Shown here: positions 34,012-43,360 of the stretch, in pieces
How positions within the stretch are numbered: the stretch's first letter is position 1
Layout of the letters: each line of letters opens with the position of its first letter
Source: an uncultured Alphaproteobacteria bacterium
Lineage (GTDB): Bacteria; Pseudomonadota; Alphaproteobacteria; RF32; CAG-239
Length of the DNA: 48,603 nt
NCBI GenBank assembly: GCA_934254925.1
Contig: CAKQMD010000011.1
Location: forward strand, 1 to 48,603
Direction: 5' to 3'
Made by a program: the position numbers and the translations under genes
The notes under the pieces: generated by a model
Database searches by the model: none
What the model saw: only the letters and a program-made list of their open reading frames with translations
What the model was told of the DNA's origin: nothing

Positions 34012-35079
34012 TCATTCTTTTTTGGACTTCAGTTGACCGCAGGCTGCCAAAATGTCCTGACCGCGGGCGGCGCGGATAGGGGCGGCGTAGCCACCGGCTT
34101 CCAACTCGCGCGAGAAGGCGTGAATGCGATTGTTGGAACTGGGTTCATAACCGCATCCCGGCCAGGGATTGAAGGCAATGAGGTTGAATTTGGCGCCGAT
34201 TTTGTATTTTTTCATCAAAGCGACCAGTTCTCGGGCATGCTCCAACGAATCGTTGATGTCTTTGAGCATCAGATATTCGAAGGTAATATAGCGACTGGAA
34301 GTTAAAATGCGCTGATATTCCCGGCAAGCGGCCATGACTTCTTCTATCGGATATTTTTTGTTGATCGGCATAATCCGGGAGCGGATTTCATTATTGGAAG
34401 CATGCAGGCTGATGGCCAGTTTGACGCCGATTTCCGAAGCGACCAACGGGATCTTGGGCGCAATTCCCGAGGTTGACAAAGTGATGCGTCTTTTGGAGAT
34501 GGCCAAGCCTTCACCGTCGGTGATGATCTGCAGGGCTTTGAGGGTATTCTCGGCGTTATGCAGTGGTTCGCCCATTCCCATGACCACAATATTAGAGAGC
34601 AGACGCGGCGCACCGTTGGAGGGGGTGGGCCATTCGCCGTAGACATCGCGGGCGATCATAAATTGCGATACGATTTCGGCAGTGGTCAGGTTGCGTGTGA
34701 GTTTTTGCGAACCGGTATGGCAAAAAGTGCAGCCGACAGCACAGCCTACTTGAGTGGAGATACAAACGGCACCGCAGTCTTCCTCGGGGATGTAGACGGT
34801 TTCGATCCTTTGGCCGTCGGCAAATTCCAACAACCATTTGCGCGTGGTGTCTTTGGAGAGCTGTTCGGTGATGATTTTGGGGCGGGTGATGGTGAAATTT
34901 TCTGTCAGTTTTTGTCGGAACGCTTTGGAAAGGTTGCTCATTTCCTCAAAGCTTTTGGCGCCCTTGTGGTAGATCCACTGCCAGATTTGCTTGGCGCGGA
35001 AAGGTTTTTCTCCCAAACGGGAAATATGTTCTTGGAGCTCGGTTTTGGACAATCCGATCAGTTCAATTTTTTCCGGCAT
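34012..35079 (-). CDS. rlmN: 23S rRNA (adenine2503-C2)/tRNA methyltransferase RlmN
   Basis: Radical SAM enzyme methylating C2 of A2503 in 23S rRNA and of A37 in some tRNAs. The 355-aa protein has the cluster motif CAVGCTFCHTG (CxxxCxxC), the GMGEPLHN motif and SLHASNNEIRSRIMPIN. The catalytic Cys lies near the C-terminus (RGQDILAACGQL). It is convergent with yraN, with stops 6 bp apart and no terminator between them. Confidence 0.96.
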   Translation of the reverse strand: MPEKIELIGLSKTELQEHISRLGEKPFRAKQIWQWIYHKGAKSFEEMSNLSKAFRQKLTENFTITRPKIITEQLSKDTTRKWLLEFADGQRIETVYIPEEDCGAVCISTQVGCAVGCTFCHTGSQKLTRNLTTAEIVSQFMIARDVYGEWPTPSNGAPRLLSNIVVMGMGEPLHNAENTLKALQIITDGEGLAISKRRITLSTSGIAPKIPLVASEIGVKLAISLHASNNEIRSRIMPINKKYPIEEVMAACREYQRILTSSRYITFEYLMLKDINDSLEHARELVALMKKYKIGAKFNLIAFNPWPGCGYEPSSNNRIHAFSRELEAGGYAAPIRAARGQDILAACGQLKSKKE

Positions 35080-35080
35080 G

Positions 35081-35593
35081 TCATTTTGCTTTGCATTTGT
35101 TGCTGATGGCTTTGTAGGCTTGAGAGAAACCGGCCAGGGAATAGGTGTCTTTGGTGGCGGTGCCTTTGGAGGATGTGCCGTGTACGATCATTCGCGATCC
35201 CTTTTTCATGGCTGCGACGATTTCCTTGTCGGTCTTGTCGTTGACGGCCCAAGCCTTGTCACCGCTGGTGAACAGTTTGTCGAAGGTTTTGCCGCCGATT
35301 TTAACGGTTACTTTGGATTCCGGTTTGAAAGTATAGCCGGCGTTGATGTTGACGACGTCAAAACTTTTTTCGTTGGGGCGATGGGTGACAACGGCATAAA
35401 TGTCGCCGCGTTTGGTGTATTTGCCTTCGTCTTTTTTGGGGGTGGAAGCCATGTAGCAGACTTTGCCGCCGGCATCTTGGTAATAATAGGCGACCCAGTC
35501 ATCATATTCGCCGATCAGCTTGGGCGCAGCGGCCGCCGCCGCAGAAACGCCAAAAAAATATGCCAGGCAGGACACGGACAACAGTTTTCTCAT
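35081..35593 (-). CDS. Invasion-associated locus B (IalB) family protein
   Basis: A 170-aa exported protein with a signal peptide (MRKLLSVSCLAYFFGVSAAAAAA, cut near residue 22). The mature part (WVAYYYQDAGGKVCYMASTP, then YTFKPESKVTVKIGGKTF, and the closing YSLAGFSQAYKAISNKC) matches the alphaproteobacterial IalB family, first described from Bartonella invasion. Two cysteines may form a disulphide. The cellular role is not established. It lies 1 bp upstream of rlmN. Confidence 0.8.
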   Translation of the reverse strand: MRKLLSVSCLAYFFGVSAAAAAAPKLIGEYDDWVAYYYQDAGGKVCYMASTPKKDEGKYTKRGDIYAVVTHRPNEKSFDVVNINAGYTFKPESKVTVKIGGKTFDKLFTSGDKAWAVNDKTDKEIVAAMKKGSRMIVHGTSSKGTATKDTYSLAGFSQAYKAISNKCKAK

Positions 35594-35688
35594 TTTACAT
35601 ACTCACATAACAGGTTATTTTGTTGCCAAGTGTAACGGAAAAATATATAAAAACGGTTAACGAAAGCAAAAAAAATCGGAAACAGGCA

Positions 35689-36915
35689 ATGATCAGAGAC
35701 AATTATTTGGACATTAACAAGCTGGTACAAGACAAAAGAATCTTCAAGCTGTTTCGCGCGGTGGAAGCGCATGGCGGGGTTTTGCGTTTTGTCGGGGGCG
35801 CCGTGCGCGACGCTTTGGCCGGTGGCGAAGGGTTTGACTTGGATTTGGCAACAGATCTTGAACCTGACGAATTGGTTGAAGCCTGTAATGACAACGGGAT
35901 AAAAACCGTGCCGATCGGCATTAAGTTCGGAACGGTCGGCGTTTTGGTCGGGGACAAGGTTTTGGAGGTCACCTCTCTGCGACGAGACGTTAAAAGCGAC
36001 GGTCGTCGTGCCGAAGTCGAATTTACCACCGATTGGGAGATTGATGCTTCCCGTCGTGACTTGACGATCAATGCCGTTTATGCCGATGAAAAAGGCAATG
36101 TCTTTGATTATTATGACGGAATCAGCGATTTGGAAAAAGGAATCGTCCGTTTTATCGGTTCTCCGGCACAGAGGATTAAAGAAGATTATCTGCGCATTTT
36201 GCGTTTCTTTCGTTTTTATGCCATTTACGGCAAGGCGCCGATTGACGAAAAGGCTCTTAAGGCCTGTATTGAACAACGCGAAGGGTTGAAAAACCTATCT
36301 ATTGAAAGGGTTCGTGACGAATTGGCCAAGATTTTGGTGACCGACAGGGTCATTGAAACGCTTAAAATCATGTATGACAATGAGATTCTCAGTTATGTTT
36401 TTCCCAAAAGCGAGAATCTTGACAAGCTGGATTTCTTGATTCGATTGGTTGAGCGGCTGAAATTGCCTCGCGACGTGATGCGGCGGATTTTTGTTTTATA
36501 TGCTCCGGACAAAGAAATGGCGGAATATTTGGCCGGGCGTTTGAAGCTTTCGCGCAAAGACCGGCAAAATCTGGTCAGTTGGGCGGAAAATCAGGTTGAT
36601 TTGAAAGATTATGAAAATGCAAAAGGGTTACGTCGGCTGGTTTATTGCTTCGGAAAAGGTTTTGCCCGTGACAAGCTTTTGCTACAGGCGGCGTTGGAAA
36701 TGAAAGAGATGCCGCATATTGAGGATGTTCTCAAAAATATAGAAACTATGGCAGTTCCGGTTTTTCCGCTTCGTGGAAAAGATATAATGCAGCAGGGTGT
36801 GGAAGATAATCGTCAGATTGGGAAGATCTTGGAAAAACTGGAAAAAATCTGGATTGAGAGCGATTTCCAATTAAGTCGCGAGTCTCTTTTGGCGAAGATT
36901 TCAGACAAGGTTTAA
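35689..36915 (+). CDS. CCA-adding tRNA nucleotidyltransferase / poly(A) polymerase family
   Basis: Adds or repairs the 3' CCA of tRNAs. The 408-aa protein has the class II nucleotidyltransferase head LRFVGGAVRDALAG, the DLDLATD metal site, RRDLTINA, and the RILRFFRF domain after it. It could instead be a poly(A) polymerase of the same family; the size and alphaproteobacterial context favour CCA addition. The ATG at 35689 is chosen because the 23 in-frame residues before it lack family features. Confidence 0.9.
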   Translation: MIRDNYLDINKLVQDKRIFKLFRAVEAHGGVLRFVGGAVRDALAGGEGFDLDLATDLEPDELVEACNDNGIKTVPIGIKFGTVGVLVGDKVLEVTSLRRDVKSDGRRAEVEFTTDWEIDASRRDLTINAVYADEKGNVFDYYDGISDLEKGIVRFIGSPAQRIKEDYLRILRFFRFYAIYGKAPIDEKALKACIEQREGLKNLSIERVRDELAKILVTDRVIETLKIMYDNEILSYVFPKSENLDKLDFLIRLVERLKLPRDVMRRIFVLYAPDKEMAEYLAGRLKLSRKDRQNLVSWAENQVDLKDYENAKGLRRLVYCFGKGFARDKLLLQAALEMKEMPHIEDVLKNIETMAVPVFPLRGKDIMQQGVEDNRQIGKILEKLEKIWIESDFQLSRESLLAKISDKV

Positions 36916-36922
36916 TTTTTTT

Positions 36923-37027
36923 GTCTATATAGACTGATTTTAAGTCAATGGATTATATCCAAAACGCCGATTGGTTGAGGAAAAAGTTTGCAAGGATTTT
37001 GAGCTGATTTCTCGTTTCTTTTATACT
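36923..37027 (+). promoter_or_regulatory. Flagellin copy C upstream palindrome and different promoter
   Basis: The perfect palindrome GTCTATATAGAC is at 36923-36934, as in the other copies, but the rest of the leader is unrelated. A good TTGAGC-N17-TATACT promoter lies at 36999-37027, then AAGGAG before the ATG. Copy C may thus be expressed differently from the others. Confidence 0.5.
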
Positions 37028-37050
37028 CCTGGTATTAAAAAGGAGAAGAA

Positions 37051-38904
37051 ATGAGTAACAGTATCAGTTTAACCGCGTCAATGCGATCAAATTTGCTGAG
37101 CCTGCAGAATATTGCGGGACAGGTTGATTTGACGCAAAACCGTCTTTCAACTGGATTGAAGGTAAACTCGGCGATTGACAATCCGTCTTCTTATTACACT
37201 GCGGTGTCCTTAAATAATAGGGCCAGTGATTTGTCGGCTTTGTTAGATTCCATGGCGCAAGGAATCCAAACGATCAAAGCGGCGACGGAAGGTTTGGAGG
37301 CCGGAGCCAAATTGTTGGAACAAGCTTCGGCCACGGCAACCCAGGCTTTGGAGACGATGAATATTCCCGCCAAGTCTTGGTTTGAAGAGCAAGAAGGCGT
37401 TGCGGCAGTAGTCAGCAGCAAAGAAGAGTTTTTAGCTGCAATCGACAGCGGCAGAAAAGGCGACATCGTGATTTATGGTCAGATTGACATGGGAAACACC
37501 GCCATTACTTTAAAAGAAGGGCAAAACTTGACCGGGATCGGGACTTATGGTATTGCCGACAGCGAGCGCGGCAAATTCTCGGCGCTTAATTTTGATATTA
37601 CCGGCGTTACCTCAGTGGGAATGATCACCGCATCGGGAAACATTTCCGATTTGAGTATTCATGCCAAAGGGGAAGGCAGTTCCCGCGCGGTGAATTTGAT
37701 CTTCAGAAACAACCAAAAAACTTCAGCCCTTTATGAAAATCTCGACCTTTATATGGAAAGTGTCGCAAGCAAAAATGACGGCAGCCTTATTTAGGGAGTG
37801 GGAGGAGACAAAGAAGCGATTATAGTTCGAGGCGTCAACAATTTTTATAATAATGATGTTCGAGGGTATGGAAAGTTGATTTTTTCCTGTGATCTTAAGG
37901 CAGAGGCGGGAACATTTATTAACGCCGGAAGCAGCGGAAGTTCCTTTTGGGAAACGACTGTAGAATTTGAGGATTCTTCAATTAACGTTAAATCGATTAA
38001 TTATGATTTTCTTAATGCAAGGGTAACTTGTAACGGTACGACGCAAATTAACGGTTATAAAAACATCGGCGGGTTTCTGGTCCTAAATGATCAGAGCCGG
38101 ATAGACAATGCTGGGGCGATCTACAACAATAAACTGACGATTAATTCGGCGGAGGTTTCCTTGCATATTAACGATGATATTTTATTGAGAATTACCGGTT
38201 CTGAGCAAAGCAAGGCAAGCGTTACCGCCGTGGCGGGGAGCAAAATAAGCCTTGCCGGGCAGACCTATCAGACAAAGGATAATATTGACGATTATGTTCT
38301 TGCCGGTGACGTTGCAAAACAAGAAACGCCGCCGCAATATCAAAAGGTCGAAGGAGAAACTTATACGCAGCCGGATTTGAGCTTTTTGAACGAGTTGGCG
38401 ACGCCGCAGACTTACCAAAAGAAAGATGACGATAAGCAGTACGGCGAGATCATCAAACAATATGACTCTTTGATCAAGGATAGTTCTTACAAAGGAATCA
38501 ACTTGCTAAGAGAGCAGGACTTGACCGTAACCTTTAATGAAAACCGTTCGGCGCAGTTGTCGGTGCAGGGCAAAGATGCCTCAGCTAAGGCCTTGGGCTT
38601 GGTGACGACCGATTGGGAGACGCAAAGTGATATTGCGCAGTCTTTGGCAGAGATTTCCGGCGCGCTTAACCAAATCCGGCAAATGAGCTCCGAACTGGGC
38701 AACTATTATTCGATCGTCACCACGCGGGAAAACTTCACGCAAAATCTGATCAATGTGCTGACCGAAGGGGCGGACAAGCTGACTTTGGCCGACATGAACG
38801 AGGAATCGGCCAATATGTTGGCTCTGCAAATCCGACAACAACTGGCGGTCAATTCTCTCTCCTTGGCTTCTCAGGCCAGCCAGTCTATTTTAAAGTTGTT
38901 TTAA
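37051..38904 (+). pseudogene. Flagellin with beta-helix-like insert (copy C), in-frame amber stop
   Basis: A complete flagellin frame of 618 codons from the ATG at 37051 (AAGGAG upstream) to the C-terminal SQASQSILKLF, interrupted by one TAG at 37792-37794. Conserved D0/D1 ends flank a central region (about 125-425) of repeated short beta strands, e.g. GDIVIYGQIDMGNTAIT, NISDLSIHAKGEG, KLIFSCDLKAEAGTFI and SSINVKSINYDF, consistent with a parallel beta-helix. The part after the stop has no convincing new start: a GTG follows directly without a ribosome site. TAG ends other genes here (hprK, coaE, the first HAD gene), so recoding is unlikely. It may be a silent variant or pseudogene. Confidence 0.85.
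38321..38585. repeat. 265-bp block identical to 20417-20681 (inverted)
   Basis: Base-for-base identical to the matching part of flagellin copy B on the opposite strand. See the entry at 20417. Confidence 0.95.
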
Positions 38905-38944
38905 ACTTATATATAGTTGATATGGTTTGAATATTAGATTATTC

Positions 38945-39020
38945 TAAAAAAGGGTTGGTATGAGTCTGTCTTCAGAAGCAGATCGTTGCTGCGGCAACTA
39001 ATCGTACCAACCTTATTGTT
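38945..39020. terminator. Branched hairpin between flagellin C and the PAP2 gene
   Basis: An 11-bp outer stem GGTTGGTATGA (38953-38963) pairs with TCGTACCAACC (39002-39012), with one G-U pair. It encloses two smaller hairpins: TCTG..CAGA around CTT/AAG (38965-38982), and GTTGC/GCAAC with a short TGCG loop (about 38985-38998). T-rich tracts follow on both strands, so it can end both convergent genes. The three-way shape is unusual for a terminator. Confidence 0.6.
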
Positions 39021-39678
39021 TTTTGTTTTCAGAAAACCCCAGTTGTTGATAGAAACTCAGAATCAAAATTACCGTTATGGCGGCGCCGAAAATGACGTCG
39101 GAGAAGAAATGCTGTCCCTGCATGATGCGAACGATACCCATTAAGGTTCCGAAAAATACGGAAACCGTTATTGCCAAGGGGCGGTAACGTTGCGGAGCGA
39201 GAAGCGCAAGACTCAGCGTCCAGAAAGCAACGGCGGCGTGTCCGGACATAAAGGAGCAGTCCCATTGGCATTGGTCCGAAAAGGACAAGGCTCGGCTGAA
39301 GATTTTGCTGCCACCGAACTCGCTGATGCTTTCCGGCCTGGCGCGGCCCCAGAAACTTTTAAAAATGCCGTTGACAATGACAATTGGGCCCAAGAACATG
39401 GTTCCGGAAGTCAAGAGCATGGTTTTGGTGCTGATTCTCAGCTTGTTTTTGTGTTGCAGGACGTCCCAAAGCCAGACAATGAAAATGATGAAGGCAATCA
39501 AAACAATAAATTCCGGAATGCCTTTGGCCATAAGAGAGAAAAACAGGCCGCCGTCTGCCGCCCAACCGGTTTGCCGGTAAAATTCGCGCGAAATGGCAAT
39601 GTCTATTTGCGGAGACAAAAGTGCCGTCGTCAGTAAAAGCACGATAAGAGTCAGATAAAGTCGCCGTAGAGTGTCCAT
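39013..39678 (-). CDS. PAP2-superfamily membrane phosphatase
   Basis: A 221-aa integral membrane acid phosphatase with the three PAP2 signature blocks: KSFWGRARP (K-x6-RP), SFMSGHAAV (SGH) and RIMQGQHFFSDV (R-x5-H-x3-D). Five to six membrane helices are likely. Substrates in the family include undecaprenyl pyrophosphate, phosphatidylglycerophosphate and lipid A. It ends in the branched hairpin, and its ATG is 3 bp after lptG, so it is in an lptG operon. That suggests a lipid A or LPS-related role. Confidence 0.85.
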   Translation of the reverse strand: MDTLRRLYLTLIVLLLTTALLSPQIDIAISREFYRQTGWAADGGLFFSLMAKGIPEFIVLIAFIIFIVWLWDVLQHKNKLRISTKTMLLTSGTMFLGPIVIVNGIFKSFWGRARPESISEFGGSKIFSRALSFSDQCQWDCSFMSGHAAVAFWTLSLALLAPQRYRPLAITVSVFFGTLMGIVRIMQGQHFFSDVIFGAAITVILILSFYQQLGFSENKKQ

Positions 39679-39680
39679 GG

Positions 39681-40787
39681 TTAACCGTCTTCAAGATGCA
39701 GAAGAATAGAGATACTGATCATCGCCGCCACCAGGGTGGGGGTCCAGACAGCCATTAGTTCGGGAATGTCTCCGTTGGAACCGAAGGCATAGATCACTTG
39801 TGAGGTGAAATAAACCAAAAATCCGGTGGTTATGCCGCCGACAATCAAAAAAAGCACGCCGCCGCGCCGGTTGTTGGGACGCAGGGCAAAAACCGCCGCC
39901 ACCAAAACCATGGCGCAGAGCATAAAGGGCGAAACCAGCAGGGACAAATAGCGTAGGCGGTGTTTGAGCGCCGAGAAACCGGACATTTCATAAAAGCGGA
40001 TCGTGGCGGGAAGCTTCCAGAAAGAAATGGATTCAGGTGCGACGAAGTTTTCTTTGATGCGGTCTATTGTCATGGTGGTTTTGTATTTTTCGCTGTTGAC
40101 CACGATTGTCGGTTTGCCGGGTTGGAAGATGTGGACGTCTTTGAGCTCGAAATAGCCGTCTTTGAGTTCCGCGGCATAGGCTTCGATCCTTTTTAGGGGC
40201 TGAGAACGCCGATCAATCTCTAGAATCGTGACGTCTCGCAAAAAAAGTTCGTTGTTTTCCTGGCGAGCAGACTTAGCCTGAAGTACCAAGAATTCGTCGT
40301 CATTAATGGCTTCGCGCAGCCATAGGCCTTTTTCCGAGAATAAAACGGCCTTGGGATTGCGCGTTTCATAGCGGTATTCAAGGGTTTCGTAGTATTCGTA
40401 AAGGTCGGCGGAAACCGGATTGATGATTGTAATATTGATGACGCCGACAGCAAAAGTCGCCAGCAGAACCGGCATTAAAAATCCCCAGATGGAGACACCT
40501 GCGGCGCGGATGATGACAAATTCGTTGCTTTTGCTGAGTTTCCAAAAAGTTACCATGGCAGCGATCATCATCACAAAAGGAAAGACCATTTCAATCGTTC
40601 GGGGCATTTTGGTGACGGCCATCTGCATGACCAGGCCAAAACCGGCGTCTTCGCGGCCGGAAGTGCGGCGCAGAAGCTCAACAACCTCAAACAGCAGAAT
40701 GATGCCGAGAACCATGGTCAAAACGGCCAGGAAATTCCAGATGATTTGTTTTGTCAGATATTTGCCAAGAATAGATTTTGGGTTCAT
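39681..40787 (-). CDS. lptG: LPS export permease LptG
   Basis: Inner-membrane subunit of the LptB2FG transporter, which extracts LPS for export. The 368-aa protein has the expected layout: three N-terminal helices (LTMVLGIILLFEVVELLRR, PFVMMIAAMVTFWKL, VLLATFAVGVINITI), a periplasmic beta domain (about 125-270), then three C-terminal helices ending IYAFGSNGDIPELMAVWTPTL. The GDIP...AVW.P region is characteristic of LptG rather than LptF. LptF is not in the window. Confidence 0.9.
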   Translation of the reverse strand: MNPKSILGKYLTKQIIWNFLAVLTMVLGIILLFEVVELLRRTSGREDAGFGLVMQMAVTKMPRTIEMVFPFVMMIAAMVTFWKLSKSNEFVIIRAAGVSIWGFLMPVLLATFAVGVINITIINPVSADLYEYYETLEYRYETRNPKAVLFSEKGLWLREAINDDEFLVLQAKSARQENNELFLRDVTILEIDRRSQPLKRIEAYAAELKDGYFELKDVHIFQPGKPTIVVNSEKYKTTMTIDRIKENFVAPESISFWKLPATIRFYEMSGFSALKHRLRYLSLLVSPFMLCAMVLVAAVFALRPNNRRGGVLFLIVGGITTGFLVYFTSQVIYAFGSNGDIPELMAVWTPTLVAAMISISILLHLEDG

Positions 40788-40829
40788 GCTTTTTTTCTCA
40801 TCGATTTTGTCAGGGTCAGCATAGCCAAT

Positions 40830-41771
40830 TTATTTGTTGTTATCAAGTTTTATATCTTCCTTCAACAGCATCAGTTTTTCCGTTTCGGGCTTGTCTTGGC
40901 GCGCTTCGATGACTTCGGTGCGAATTTTGCGGGTGCGGGAAAAAAGATCAAAAAGTTTTTGCCCTTCGTTCCAGCGAATGTTTCTTTCCAGGGCGATCAG
41001 GTCTTCGACAAAGCGTTGCAGCAGATCCAAAACGGTGGTTTTGTTGTTGATGAGGATGTCTCGCCACATGGTGGGATCAGACCCGGCAATGCGGGTAAAG
41101 TCCCGAAAACCGGAAGCGGAATATTTGATGATTTCCTGTTTTTCGTAACCTTCCAAATCGGCAATGGTTCCGACGATTGAAAAGGCGATCAAATGCGGCA
41201 GGTGAGATACCGCGGCCATGACCTTGTCATGATGTTCGACGCTCATGGTGTCGACGTTCATGCCGGCGGCTTCCCACATGAGGGTGATTTTTTCTATCGC
41301 CTCGGGGGTGGAGAAGCGTCCGGGCGTGAGGATGCACCAGCGCAAGGCAAAAAGTTCGGCAAAACCTGCCGTCGGGCCGGATTTTTCAGTTCCGGCGACC
41401 GGGTGTCCGGGAACGATGATCAGGTCTTTTCGGCCGTTGAGGTTTTTTTCGATTTCTTCGCAGGCATATTTTTTGACGGATCCGACGTCGGTGATGATTG
41501 TTCCGCTGTTTAAAAACGGGGAAATCTGTCGGGTAAGATTACCGTAAACGCCGACCGGCGTCGCCAAAACAACAAGGTCTGCATCTTTGACGGCGGCAAC
41601 GGGATCCGACAGCGCTTCGTCGGCAATTTCGAGTTCCATAGCCTGTTGCAGGTAGAGGGGATTTTGATCGCAAACGGTGAGTCTTTGCGCCAAGCCTTCG
41701 CGTTTGATGACCCGCGCGAGGGAAGAACCGATCAAGCCGATGCCGATGACGGTTATCTTGTTAAACAGCAT
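40830..41771 (-). CDS. Prephenate/arogenate dehydrogenase
   Basis: NAD(P)-dependent dehydrogenase of tyrosine synthesis. The 313-aa protein has the Rossmann motif GIGLIGSSLA at about 10-19, TPVGVY, TDVGSVK, the catalytic-site HPVAGTEKSGP and the SHLPHLIAFS motif. A one-base overlap with cysK (TAATG) indicates translational coupling. Arogenate or prephenate preference cannot be read from sequence. Confidence 0.92.
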   Translation of the reverse strand: MLFNKITVIGIGLIGSSLARVIKREGLAQRLTVCDQNPLYLQQAMELEIADEALSDPVAAVKDADLVVLATPVGVYGNLTRQISPFLNSGTIITDVGSVKKYACEEIEKNLNGRKDLIIVPGHPVAGTEKSGPTAGFAELFALRWCILTPGRFSTPEAIEKITLMWEAAGMNVDTMSVEHHDKVMAAVSHLPHLIAFSIVGTIADLEGYEKQEIIKYSASGFRDFTRIAGSDPTMWRDILINNKTTVLDLLQRFVEDLIALERNIRWNEGQKLFDLFSRTRKIRTEVIEARQDKPETEKLMLLKEDIKLDNNK

Positions 41772-42697
41772 TAAAAAACTCCCATTGAGAGGTAGCGTTC
41801 GGCAGAATCAGCCAAGATGACCACGATGTTGCGTCCCTGCATTTCCGGCCGTTGTCCGGCTTTGACCGCCGCGCAGAGAGCGGCGCCGGCAGACAGGCCG
41901 ACGGGAAGACCTTCGCATTTGGCAACCGTTTTGGCCATTTCCAAGGCTTCGTCGTCGGTAATGTCCATCACTTCGTTGACCAGGTCAGAATCGTAAAACT
42001 TGGGAACAAAACCGGCGCCGATACCCGGAATGCGGTGCGCACCGGCCGGATGACCGGTTAAAACCGCGCTGGCCGAAGGTTCGACGGCAATGACCCAAAG
42101 GTCGGGATTGGAAGTCTTAAGCGTTGAGGCTATTCCGTTTAAAGTGCCGGCTGTGCCGACGGCGCTGACCAAAACGTCAACTTCGCCTTTGGTGTCTTCC
42201 AGTATTTCCATGCTGGTGCCGAAACGGTGCGCGTCGGGATTGGCCGGATTTTCAAATTGGCGTAACAGGAGAACGTTGGCATTACGCTCGGCCAAAAGGT
42301 CGGCCTTGGCAATGGAACCTGCCATGCCGTCTTCCGCCGGCGTGAGAATGACTTCGGCGCCGAAAAGCTTCATCAGCGAAATTCGTTCTTGGCTCATGTT
42401 TTCGGGCATGACAATGACCAGTTTGTAGCCTTTGGCCGCCGCAACCGCCGCCAGACCGATGCCGGTGTTGCCGCTGGTGGCTTCCACCAAAACGGTTTCG
42501 GGGGTGATTTGGTTTTCGGCTTCGGCTTTTTCGATCATTCGCAGCGCAATCCGGTCTTTGACCGAAAACAGCGGATTATACATTTCGCATTTGGCCAAAA
42601 GATCGGCTTTGAGTTTGAAACGTTTGGCCAAACGACGCAGGCGCAGCAACGGCGTCTGTCCGACCATTTCGGTGACGGAATTATAAATTTTGCCCAT
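41771..42697 (-). CDS. cysK: Cysteine synthase (O-acetylserine sulfhydrylase)
   Basis: PLP enzyme making cysteine from O-acetylserine and sulphide. The 308-aa protein has FSVKDR with the PLP lysine (about 47), TSGNTGIGLA and SAVGTAGTLNG (a variant of GTGGT), and GLSAGAALCAA. The divergence at the GTGGT position may fit a CysM-like form. Co-transcribed with the dehydrogenase at 40830. Confidence 0.9.
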   Translation of the reverse strand: MGKIYNSVTEMVGQTPLLRLRRLAKRFKLKADLLAKCEMYNPLFSVKDRIALRMIEKAEAENQITPETVLVEATSGNTGIGLAAVAAAKGYKLVIVMPENMSQERISLMKLFGAEVILTPAEDGMAGSIAKADLLAERNANVLLLRQFENPANPDAHRFGTSMEILEDTKGEVDVLVSAVGTAGTLNGIASTLKTSNPDLWVIAVEPSASAVLTGHPAGAHRIPGIGAGFVPKFYDSDLVNEVMDITDDEALEMAKTVAKCEGLPVGLSAGAALCAAVKAGQRPEMQGRNIVVILADSAERYLSMGVF

Positions 42698-42796
42698 TTT
42701 TGCCTCTTAACATGTTTATAAGCCTTAAAATATGCTTTTATATAGGTATGGTTTTGTTTACTATTAGCATAAGTTTAAAAAACATCAAACAAAGAA

Positions 42797-43354
42797 ATGA
42801 GCAAGCTGAATTTTTTTATCATTGCGACGGTTTTGGGGGTTGTTTTCGCCGGTGTGGCGGAAGCGGCCAGCCTGGACGAGTTGTATCGCGACATTGTGCG
42901 ATCCGACAACCAGGGGTATTTGCCGATGTTTGTGAAAAATCGACATGCTCCCGAGCTGTTGTTTGACGAAGACGTGCCGCTGCCGGAAAAATACGAGGAA
43001 AAGGACGAAGCTCCGATCAGTTTGGTCAATGAACGAAAACTGAGGGAAGAAGCGGAACGTGCCGCTCGCTTGAAATGGCAGCAAACGCTCAAGGCGGTGG
43101 AAGAAAACCGCGTGACGCCGTTGGATTTGGAAGAAGTTATGCGTCGTGCGGAAAAAAATCAGCCGGACGCGGTGGAGGTTTATGCCTGGATGAACGCTAA
43201 GGGCATCGGTCTTGAGCCGAATTTGCCCAAGGCTTTTCAGCTGTATTTGCAGGCGGCGGAGCTGCAGGTGCCGCAGGCGCAGCAAAACGCCGCTTTGGTT
43301 TATCGTTCCATGAGCAAGGAACAAAGGGAACTGTTGCAGGGTTATCAGCCTTGA
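42797..43354 (+). CDS. Exported Sel1/TPR-like repeat protein
   Basis: A 185-aa protein with a signal peptide (MSKLNFFIIATVLGVVFAGVAEA, cut near residue 23). A charged middle region (about 55-105) leads to a helical repeat region: AVEVYAWMNAKGIGLEPNLPKAFQLYLQAAELQVPQA, which matches the Sel1 pattern (A..W...G.....D..KA...Y..AA). Probably a periplasmic adaptor; the partner is unknown. It stands alone between cysK and the Nudix gene. Confidence 0.75.
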   Translation: MSKLNFFIIATVLGVVFAGVAEAASLDELYRDIVRSDNQGYLPMFVKNRHAPELLFDEDVPLPEKYEEKDEAPISLVNERKLREEAERAARLKWQQTLKAVEENRVTPLDLEEVMRRAEKNQPDAVEVYAWMNAKGIGLEPNLPKAFQLYLQAAELQVPQAQQNAALVYRSMSKEQRELLQGYQP

Positions 43355-43360
43355 CGAAGA

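Noticed and set aside
36975..36995. Sigma-54 promoter upstream of flagellin copy C
   Set aside because: GG and GC elements are present but the spacing is not the required 10 bp.
37792..37794. Readthrough of TAG as a sense codon (recoding)
   Set aside because: Several genes here use TAG as their stop and no suppressor tRNA is in the window.
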